Source: Verrucomicrobia subdivision 3 bacterium UBA7542
GTDB lineage: Bacteria; Verrucomicrobiota; Verrucomicrobiia; Limisphaerales; UBA11358
Assembly: GCA_002479245.1 (NCBI GenBank)
Contig: DLMG01000156.1
Span: 319-8,301, forward strand
Length of the DNA stretch: 7,983 nucleotides
Direction: 5' to 3'
Part shown: positions 1-5,484 of the stretch, piece after piece
Layout of the letters: every line of letters begins with the position of its first letter
Position numbering within the stretch: the stretch's first letter is position 1
Notes under the pieces: model-generated
What the model was told of the DNA's origin: nothing
Database searches by the model: none
Seen by the model: only the letters and a program-made list of their open reading frames with translations
Made by a program: the position numbers and the translations under genes

Positions 1-766
1 TTCGCCCATGTTTTGCTTCGAATGATCGAAACGCCTCCATAATGGGAAGGCCGATCTTCTGCAAGTCTGTCGTTTCTTCGCCCTTCACCCTGCCGATTTT
101 ATATCCGCCACCCAGATTCAGCACGGTCACGTCACGCAGGCGTGAGCATGTGTCCAATGACATCAACGCCACGTGTTGCCAAACCTTCGGGTCGCTCCCC
201 GATCCAATGTGCGTGTGCAGACGAGTGAACTTGAGGCCGTACTTCCGTCCGACTGCCAGCGCCTCGTCCAGGTGTTCATGCCAGATGCCGAAACTGGCCG
301 AAGGTCCGCCGACGTTTGTCCGGTTGTTGTGCCCCGAACCCAGACCGGGATTGACCCGAAGCGACAGTTGACGGCCGGGAAACAGTGCCCCAAATGCGTG
401 GATTTGTGCAATCGAGCAGGCATTGAACAAGACGCCCCTGGTCACCAGCTCCTTCAGATTGTCCGGCACCTGTTGCGCTGTGAGTTGAATTCTTTCGGGG
501 GAAACACCGGCGCGGAGCGAGCGCTCGATCTCATAGCCGCTGCTGGCATCAATATGCAGACCGGCATCGGCCAGCACCTTGATCACCGCGCTTGTTGGAC
601 AAGCCTTCACCGCATAACGGGCCGTCAGGCCGAAAGCATTGGGAAAACCAAGTACCAGGCGGGCCTGATGCTCCAACGTCCTCTGATCATATACGAAAAC
701 CGGTGTCCCAAATTCCCGATGGATGGAACGGGTTTTATCTTCAGTAAGAAACGGGATCGACTTCAT
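1..766 (-). CDS. lysA: Diaminopimelate decarboxylase, N-terminal part (cut by window edge)
   Basis: This is a PLP-dependent fold-type III decarboxylase, most likely converting meso-diaminopimelate to L-lysine in the cytoplasm as the last step of lysine synthesis. The first 255 codons are visible and the C-terminal part lies beyond position 1; E. coli LysA has about 420 residues. Visible motifs are FGTPVFVYD (19-27), YAVKA with the presumed PLP lysine at K54 (the same number as in E. coli LysA), RVNPGLGSGHNNRTNVGG (137-154), FGIW (159-162), HTHIGSG (184-190) and the glycine-rich LNLGGGYKIG (216-225). The NPGxGxGHxxxTNxGG stretch matches the E. coli-type LysA rather than the Thermotoga/Bacillus type. 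The start at 766 puts K54 in register with E. coli. An in-frame ATG at 787 would add seven residues, but a purine-rich AAGGAG sits too close to it. Other fold-III decarboxylases (ornithine/arginine, carboxynorspermidine) are less likely given these motifs. Confidence 0.85.
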   Translation of the reverse strand, partial: MKSIPFLTEDKTRSIHREFGTPVFVYDQRTLEHQARLVLGFPNAFGLTARYAVKACPTSAVIKVLADAGLHIDASSGYEIERSLRAGVSPERIQLTAQQVPDNLKELVTRGVLFNACSIAQIHAFGALFPGRQLSLRVNPGLGSGHNNRTNVGGPSASFGIWHEHLDEALAVGRKYGLKFTRLHTHIGSGSDPKVWQHVALMSLDTCSRLRDVTVLNLGGGYKIGRVKGEETTDLQKIGLPIMEAFRSFEAKHGR

Positions 767-827
767 GCTCGTGCTCTCTTGTATCATGCTCCTTCTGTCC
801 TTCACGTCCGTTTGCAAGGCCAACAGT

Positions 828-854
828 ATTATTCGGACAAACTCACTTTGTCAT
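828..854 (-). promoter_or_regulatory. Possible sigma70-type promoter of lysA
   Basis: On the minus strand, ATGACA (854-849, five of six to TTGACA) is followed after 15 bases by AATAAT (833-828, five of six to TATAAT). A TAATAC two bases further on would give 17-base spacing but a poorer match. The implied leader before the lysA start at 766 is about 55 bases. The spacing is short and such matches arise by chance, so this is only a candidate. Confidence 0.25.
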
Positions 855-956
855 TGGGTGTCTTCTGCCGGGAAAAAGCCAAAGTCCGAAGGCCTTGTCC
901 CTTCCCGCCATCCTGACTTCGCGGGCATGATGCGCCCCGGCCATGACCAGTCAACC

Positions 957-1089
957 CCTTTTGAGACCTCTGAAAAAATCCCCTTCATCGTAGCGGCGGT
1001 CGGCAGACCGCCGCATTTCTCCAGTAAATTGAAGAGTGCGGCTCTCTGCCGAGAAGCCGCTACGCCGGTTTTTCAGAGGTCTCCTTTTG
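957..1089. mobile_element. MITE-like palindromic element with 14-bp TIRs and 7-bp direct repeats
   Basis: The direct repeat CCTTTTG occurs at 957-963 and again at 1083-1089. It exactly brackets a 119-bp segment (964-1082) whose ends are perfect inverted repeats: AGACCTCTGAAAAA at 964-977 and TTTTTCAGAGGTCT at 1069-1082. Inside lies a second palindromic unit with two hairpins (989-1064, listed separately). Terminal inverted repeats plus a short flanking direct repeat, with no coding capacity, is the architecture of a non-autonomous transposable element. The 7-bp repeat would be the target-site duplication. G963 and C1083 could instead extend the inverted repeat to 15 bp, so the exact boundary is ambiguous by one base. 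The mobilising transposase is not in the window. Confidence 0.65.
989..1064 (-). repeat. Two-hairpin palindromic repeat core, copy 1 (76 bp)
   Basis: The unit is bounded by CGTAGCGGC (989-997) and its reverse complement GCCGCTACG (1056-1064). It holds two hairpins. One is a perfect 9-bp stem (993-1001 with 1006-1014) and a 4-base GGCA loop. The other runs from 1038 to 1060 with a 9-bp stem, one bulged A (1055) and a TGCC loop. Read on the minus strand it matches the copy at 5505-5564 arm for arm, with a longer spacer between the hairpins. It sits inside the MITE-like element, and being GC-rich and strongly folding it could also act as a transcriptional barrier downstream of the RidA-like gene. 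Confidence 0.8.
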
Positions 1090-1134
1090 GTTTGTCTGCG
1101 GCTGGGCGCGCTCCCCATGCGTTTTCCCCGCAAA

Positions 1135-1175
1135 TTCGAGGACGAGAGGGCAAGGACGAGAACGAGGACGATTCT
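1135..1175 (+). repeat. GAGGAC/GAGAAC hexamer repeat, copy 1
   Basis: This is a degenerate 6-base-period tract built from GAGGAC- and GACGAG-like units, beginning TTCGAGGACGAG and ending AACGAGGACGAT. It lies 17 bases beyond the stop of the RidA-like gene. The same tract in opposite orientation occurs just after the stop of the PPC-domain gene (7819-7850). Both copies have an AAATTCGAG or AATTTCGAG boundary, so they look like members of one dispersed intergenic family rather than chance low complexity. Confidence 0.6.
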
Positions 1176-1191
1176 AAAGCGTAATGTGTTT

Positions 1192-2361
1192 TCAACCATC
1201 CGCCTGAACGGCTTCAAGCTCGATTTCGAACAGCAAATTGTCCCGGCAGATGTCGCAGCACGCGCTGACCACCGGCATGGATTGCAGTCCGTGCCGGGCC
1301 AGCCAGTCCGCAAACAACGGCGCATCGGCGGGGTGCTTGAAAAAGGCCGTGGCGAACGCAGTGTCCGCAAACGTCATCCGCCGCGATTCGAGGATGGCCT
1401 CCACCACCTGCATCGAGCGCTCGATTTGCGCCCGCCCGTCGCCGACGTGTTCCGTTTTTCCGTCGCGCGCAATGCTGGCCGTGCCGGAAACCAGCAGCCG
1501 GCGAAATCCGGCGCAACCGATTTCAACCGCGCGGCTGAAGGCGCTCCCGTAGGATGACGCCGGGCACTGTTCCGGCGACGGGGCAAAATGCAGGACCTCG
1601 GCGGCCGGGTCATGCGGGCGGACGGCCCACGCGGCGGCGGCCAGTGCGGCGCCCATCGGATTGCGCCCGCCCACGCCCGTGCTGGCGGGAAGACTGGGCG
1701 GTCGCAGTTCGTTGTGCGCGAAAACGTCGTTCCGGACGCGATTAAAGTCGCCATACCACGAAAGAAGGTCGTTGAGATAAAACCAAGTCCGCACGAGGTC
1801 TTTCATGGTCATGCCCGCCGAGGCCAGGCCGGTTTGAAGCTTTTCAAAAACTTCGCGGGCCTGTTCCGGCGGCGTGGCCGGGGACCGCGTTGGCAAAATC
1901 GGGTTGACCACGCAATGAGTCGCCAGCGCATCCTCCCACGTGCGCGCCAAGGAGCGACCGTTGCCGGAGAGTGTTCGGACGCGCGCGCCGGCGATGGCGT
2001 GGGTTTGCATTCCGGCGATGGCATTATCAGCGCAAGCGGCTCCCTCCACCCATGTGACCGGCATTTCGGGGTCGTCCAGCACCTGGCGCAAGGTTTTGAG
2101 CGTTGCCCGGGATGCTGTCGCCGAGCCAAAAACAAACTGTCGCAGCACCGTGGCAGCCCAAGGGTTCAACGCTTCGGCGAGACGCTTGGCCATGGCGTTG
2201 ATGGATTCGCCCGGCATCGGCGTCACGGTCAAATGCAACTCGGAGACGGGCGAGGATTCGACCGCGACGAGATCCAGTCCATCGCCGTGCTGGTGGCGGA
2301 TGCGCGCGGGCGCGGCACAAGACTCGGTTGGACTCCGGAAAGGCACGGTTTCGGCAGGCAT
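1192..2361 (-). CDS. Multidomain RidA/YjgF-superfamily protein, chorismatase-like
   Basis: The product has 389 residues, about three times a RidA subunit, and no signal peptide or membrane segment, so it is probably cytoplasmic. The last part (about 275-388) is a clear YjgF-type domain: LLVSGTASIARDGKTEHVGD (289-308), AQIERSMQVVEAIL (311-324), then SACCDICR and FEIELEAV near the end. There R373 and the following glutamates align with the RidA arginine/glutamate active-site region. A second unit (about 115-248) has LVRTWFYLNDLLSWYGDFN (189-207) and ends PASTGVGGRNPMG. Residues 41-125 could be a third, diverged unit. VSGTAS followed by H-x-GD recalls FkbO/XanB2-type chorismatases, but the exact substrate cannot be read. 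The start at 2361 was chosen for a GGAG six bases upstream; the frame is open to 2475 but the extra residues look non-conserved. The gene diverges from the secreted-protein operon. Confidence 0.75.
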   Translation of the reverse strand: MPAETVPFRSPTESCAAPARIRHQHGDGLDLVAVESSPVSELHLTVTPMPGESINAMAKRLAEALNPWAATVLRQFVFGSATASRATLKTLRQVLDDPEMPVTWVEGAACADNAIAGMQTHAIAGARVRTLSGNGRSLARTWEDALATHCVVNPILPTRSPATPPEQAREVFEKLQTGLASAGMTMKDLVRTWFYLNDLLSWYGDFNRVRNDVFAHNELRPPSLPASTGVGGRNPMGAALAAAAWAVRPHDPAAEVLHFAPSPEQCPASSYGSAFSRAVEIGCAGFRRLLVSGTASIARDGKTEHVGDGRAQIERSMQVVEAILESRRMTFADTAFATAFFKHPADAPLFADWLARHGLQSMPVVSACCDICRDNLLFEIELEAVQADG

Positions 2362-2540
2362 ATACATCTCCATTTTACGGCAGTTGCTGTTTATTATGAC
2401 GGAACAGTCAGCATTCGAGTTACACCAAAATTGCCGATGGCCAGTAACCAACCAGTCAAGATGTCCGTCCAACACCTTGGTTGTGATTCCTATCCCGGCA
2501 ACGCCAAGGCGGGCAAAGAATTCACAAGTCGTATCAAGCC
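2362..2540. promoter_or_regulatory. Divergent intergenic region with probable promoters on both strands
   Basis: These 179 bases separate the leftward RidA-like gene from the rightward three-gene operon, so they should hold both promoters. On the minus strand CATAAT (2398-2393, five of six to TATAAT) is a possible -10 box for the RidA-like gene, with no good -35 partner. On the plus strand I see neither a convincing sigma70 pair nor a strong Shine-Dalgarno before the ATG at 2541. No operator-like palindrome stands out. Confidence 0.4.
2368..2371 (-). promoter_or_regulatory. Ribosome binding site deciding the start of the RidA-like gene
   Basis: GGAG on the minus strand (2371-2368) lies six bases before the ATG at 2361. 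The alternative ATGs at 2373 and 2475 have no comparable site, which favours the 389-residue product. Confidence 0.55.
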
Positions 2541-4106
2541 ATGAAAAAAACGGCGATTTCAGCGCTGGTCCTGACGGCTGTCCTGACAGGGACGGTTGCC
2601 GTCCGGGCGCAGACCGGACTGTATGAAAGCCCGGCCAAGCTGGCGCCGGAGAGTGAAATTGACCAGCTCGTTTTTAACCGGCTGAAACAGTTGGACATCC
2701 AACCGGCCAATCTCTGTTCCGACGCGGTGTTTGTCCGGCGCGCCTATCTGGACGTGATTGGCACACAGCCAGCCGCCCGCGATGCCAGCAGCTTCATCTT
2801 GGACCGCGACCCGAACAAGCGCGCCAAGCTCATTGACCAGCTTCTGGCACGCGATGAATTTGCGGATTACTGGGCGATGAAGTGGAGCGATTTGCTGCGG
2901 GTGAAGGCGGAGTTCCCCATTGATTTGTGGCCCAACGCGGCGCAGGCGTATCACCACTGGATCCGAACCGCCATCGAGGAGAACCAGCCCTACGACCAGT
3001 TCGTGCGCGACCTGCTCACGGCCAGCGGCAGCAATTTTGAGGTCGGCCAGGCTAATTTCTATCGCGCCATGCAGAACCGCGACCCGAAAGGCATCGCGCA
3101 AACGGTGGCGCTGACGTTCATGGGGGCGCGTGCGGATAAGTGGCCGACTAATCAATTGGCTGGCATGGCCGCGTTTTTCTCGCAGGTCGGCATCAAGACC
3201 ACGGCGGAGTGGAAGGAGGAAATCGTGTTCTTCAATCCCGCCTCGACGAACGCGCAAGCCACGGCGACGTTTCCCGACGGCACCACCGTCAAACTTTCAA
3301 CCGACCGCGATCCGCGCGAGGTGTTCGCCGGCTGGTTGATTGACCCGAAAAATCCGTGGTTCGCCCGCAATATTGTGAACCGCGCCTGGTTCTGGCTGCT
3401 GGGCCGCGGCATCATCCAGGAGCCGGACGACATCCGGCCCGACAACCCGCCCAGCAATCCCGAACTGCTGGCGTACCTGGAAAAGGAACTGGTTGCGTCG
3501 CATTACGATTTGAAACATCTCTACCGGCTGATATTGAACTCGCAGACCTACCAGTTATCTTCCGTTCCCCGGAGCAACCAACCGGCGGCCGCGGCCAATT
3601 TCGCGTCGTATCCGCTGCGCCAGCTCGACGCGGAAGTGTTAGCGGACGCCTTGTGCGAAATCACCGGCACGACGGAAAAATATTCCAGCTCGATCCCGGA
3701 GCCGTTCACGTTCATTCCGGAAAAGGAACGTTCGATTGCGCTGCCGGACGGAAGCATCACCAGTTCATTCCTGGAAATGTTCGGCCGCCCGCCGCGCGAC
3801 ACCGGCCTGGAATCGGAGCGCAACAACCGTCCCACGGCCAACCAGCGGCTGCATCTGCTGAATTCGAGCCACATCCAGCGCAAGATCGAGCAAAGCGAGA
3901 AGTTCAAGTACCTGCTCAAAACCCGGGACAACCCGCGCGACGTGGTCGCCGGACTTTATCTGGCGATTCTTTCGCGTTTTCCGACGGAGAACGAACTCCA
4001 GATTGCGGTGGGACATTTCCCGACCGACGGTGCGGACAACCGGGCGGCGGCGCTGGACGTCGCGTGGGCCTTGATCAACAGTGCGGAATTTCTTTACCGG
4101 CACTGA
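2541..4106 (+). CDS. Exported DUF1549/DUF1553 protein lacking the CxxCH motif
   Basis: The 521-residue product starts with a Sec signal peptide (KK at 2-3, hydrophobic 5-20, likely cleavage after VRA at 21-23). DUF1549 spans roughly 36-235, with DAVFVRRAYLDVIGTQP (61-77) and ADYWAMKWSDLLRV (108-121). DUF1553 spans roughly 256-519, with WFARNIVNRAWFWLLGRGI (273-291), DDIRPDNPPSNPELL (296-310) and the closing LINSAEFLYRH. Both families are abundant in Planctomycetota and Verrucomicrobiota and almost always sit next to a DUF1501 gene, as here; their biochemical role is not established. Many relatives carry a haem-type C-x-x-C-H in the middle of DUF1549 or an N-terminal cytochrome domain. This protein has neither: its only two mature cysteines are C59 and C372, and the equivalent stretch reads FMGARADKWPTNQLAGMAAF (193-212). 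It is the first gene of the operon, 23 bases before the next one. Confidence 0.88.
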   Translation: MKKTAISALVLTAVLTGTVAVRAQTGLYESPAKLAPESEIDQLVFNRLKQLDIQPANLCSDAVFVRRAYLDVIGTQPAARDASSFILDRDPNKRAKLIDQLLARDEFADYWAMKWSDLLRVKAEFPIDLWPNAAQAYHHWIRTAIEENQPYDQFVRDLLTASGSNFEVGQANFYRAMQNRDPKGIAQTVALTFMGARADKWPTNQLAGMAAFFSQVGIKTTAEWKEEIVFFNPASTNAQATATFPDGTTVKLSTDRDPREVFAGWLIDPKNPWFARNIVNRAWFWLLGRGIIQEPDDIRPDNPPSNPELLAYLEKELVASHYDLKHLYRLILNSQTYQLSSVPRSNQPAAAANFASYPLRQLDAEVLADALCEITGTTEKYSSSIPEPFTFIPEKERSIALPDGSITSSFLEMFGRPPRDTGLESERNNRPTANQRLHLLNSSHIQRKIEQSEKFKYLLKTRDNPRDVVAGLYLAILSRFPTENELQIAVGHFPTDGADNRAAALDVAWALINSAEFLYRH

Positions 4107-4129
4107 AAGCGGGTGAAGAGCGAGAAGAC

Positions 4130-5470
4130 ATGAAAACGAAACACAAGTTAGCCGGCATTTCCCGTCGCGAGGCGATGCGCCGTGGTCTGCTGGGCGCGGC
4201 GGGATTGTGGCTGGCCCGCGGGTTGGATTTTCCGGCCTTTGCCGCCGCCGGGCCGCCGCCAGCCAGGGCCAAAGCGGTCATCCAAATCTGGCTCTGGGGC
4301 GGCGCGTGTCACCTGGACACCTTCGATCCGAAGCCGGAGGCGGGTAACGATTATTGCGGGCCGTTCAAAACGCCCATCGAAACCAATGTGCCCGGGATAA
4401 AAATTTGCGAGTTGCTGCCCTTGCTGGCGAAACAGGCGGACAAGTATTCCCTCATTCGCAGCATGACCCACGGCAACAATGCCCACGAAACTGCGTCGTA
4501 TATGGTCCAGACCGGCCGGCCAGCCGGCGGACGAGACGTCTTTCCGTGCATTGGCGCCGTGGTGTCGCTGTTCAAGGGTTACGACGCCGGATACCGGGGA
4601 TTGATCCCGCCTTACATCGTGTTGACCGAGCCGCAGGGACGTTTTTCCGAGGCGGGCTTTCTGGGGTCGCGTTACAAACCGTTCGCCACGGGCGGCGATC
4701 CGGCCAAAACACCGTTTGCGGTGGAAGGCGTCGTCGCACCCGGCATTTCCGAGCAGCGGCAAAAAGACCGTCGTGACCTGCTCCAAAAATTGAACACACT
4801 GGAGCACGCCCTGCCGGGCAACGCGCAACTCGCGGCATCCGACCAGGCCGAGCAACAGGCGTACGACTTGATTTTGGGCGACGCAGGAAAGGTTTTTGAT
4901 TTGTCGCAGGAGAAGGACGAACTGCGGACGCAGTACGGGAAAAACACTTTCGGGCAGTCCTGTCTGGCGGCACGGCGGCTGGTGGAGAAGGGCGTTCCCT
5001 ACGTGACCATCAACTACAATGGTTGGGACACGCACAAGCAGCATTTCCAGGAAATGCGCCGCAAGTTGCCGGAACTGGACAAGGGACTGGCGACCTTGCT
5101 CCAGGATTTGTCCGACCGCAAACTGCTCGACAGCACCATCATCTGGTGTTGCGGCGAATTTGGCCGCACGCCGAAGGTCCAGTGGGAGGAGCCATGGAAC
5201 GGCGGGCGCGGACATTGGGGAAAAGTTTTTTCCGCACTGGTTGCCGGCGGCGGATTCAAAGGCGGCCACGTCGTCGGCGCGTCGGATGCGAAAGGCGAGG
5301 AGGTCAAGGAACGGCCGGTGTATCCGGTGGACCTCATCGGCAGCATGTACGAATTGCTTGGCATTGACGGCGATGCGAAGCTTCCGAACCCGGGGGGACT
5401 CGATCTGCGCGTCCTGCCCACGGTGGCGGACGGCGTGAAGTCCGGCGGACTGCTGAAGGAAATCATGTAA
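4130..5470 (+). CDS. Tat-exported DUF1501 protein (alkaline phosphatase-like fold)
   Basis: The 446-residue product begins with a twin-arginine signal: ISRREAMRRGLLGAAGLWLA (10-29, R12-R13) with probable cleavage near AFAAA (36-40). Export in folded form would fit a metal-bound enzyme. DUF1501 hallmarks follow in order: WLWGGACHLDTFDPKP (54-69), LIRSMTHGNNAHETASYM (108-125), NGWDTHKQHF (297-306), CGEFGRTPKV (341-350) and GGRGHWGKVFSALVAGGG (358-375). The H/D sets H61, D63, D300, H302 and H362 are candidate metal ligands by analogy with the alkaline phosphatase/sulfatase superfamily; whether it is catalytic is unknown. The frame stays open far upstream (to 3356), but that part overlaps the DUF1549/1553 gene in another frame. 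The ATG at 4130 has a purine-rich GAAGAGCGAGAAG before it and places the Tat motif correctly. It lies 23 bases after the previous gene and 14 before the next. Confidence 0.9.
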   Translation: MKTKHKLAGISRREAMRRGLLGAAGLWLARGLDFPAFAAAGPPPARAKAVIQIWLWGGACHLDTFDPKPEAGNDYCGPFKTPIETNVPGIKICELLPLLAKQADKYSLIRSMTHGNNAHETASYMVQTGRPAGGRDVFPCIGAVVSLFKGYDAGYRGLIPPYIVLTEPQGRFSEAGFLGSRYKPFATGGDPAKTPFAVEGVVAPGISEQRQKDRRDLLQKLNTLEHALPGNAQLAASDQAEQQAYDLILGDAGKVFDLSQEKDELRTQYGKNTFGQSCLAARRLVEKGVPYVTINYNGWDTHKQHFQEMRRKLPELDKGLATLLQDLSDRKLLDSTIIWCCGEFGRTPKVQWEEPWNGGRGHWGKVFSALVAGGGFKGGHVVGASDAKGEEVKERPVYPVDLIGSMYELLGIDGDAKLPNPGGLDLRVLPTVADGVKSGGLLKEIM

Positions 5471-5472
5471 GC

Positions 5473-5477
5473 GGTGA
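5473..5477 (+). promoter_or_regulatory. Shine-Dalgarno-like site supporting the start at 5485
   Basis: GGTGA lies seven bases before the ATG at 5485, inside the 14-base gap after the DUF1501 gene. It favours this start over the internal TTG (5614) and ATG (5617), which lack a clear site, and so implies that the palindromic repeat at 5505-5564 is translated. Confidence 0.45.
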
Positions 5478-5484
5478 AAATTTC

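Larger units (their letters stand above)
767..1191. other. Intergenic stretch between the RidA-like gene and lysA
   Basis: No convincing gene is seen in these 425 bases. Both flanking genes read leftward. From the lysA side the stretch holds a possible lysA leader and promoter (about 767-854), an unremarkable segment to about 956, the MITE-like palindromic element (957-1089 including its direct repeats), and the hexamer repeat (1135-1175). Open frames crossing it show no family resemblance and owe part of their length to the repeats. Confidence 0.7.

Noticed and set aside
173..916. Plus-strand open frame across lysA and its upstream region
   Set aside because: It is antisense to clearly conserved LysA motifs and shows no domain of its own.
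963..1083. Nested palindrome read as an intrinsic terminator of the RidA-like gene
   Set aside because: There is no T-tract after the outer stem on the minus strand, and the stem arms are about 90 bases apart. The flanking direct repeats fit an insertion better, though some effect on transcription is possible.
1588..2544. Long plus-strand open frame opposite the RidA-like gene
   Set aside because: Its translation is low in hydrophobic pattern and rich in Arg/Gly/His as expected of an antisense shadow in GC-rich DNA, whereas the minus strand encodes a recognisable family.
3356..4129. In-frame upstream extension of the DUF1501 gene (would give 704 residues)
   Set aside because: The extension is the DUF1549/1553 gene read in another frame and has no family resemblance. 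The Tat motif and a purine-rich leader place the start at 4130.
4148..5269. Minus-strand open frame of 373 codons opposite the DUF1501 gene
   Set aside because: It is an antisense shadow: no domain motifs are seen, and the plus strand has the complete DUF1501 motif series.
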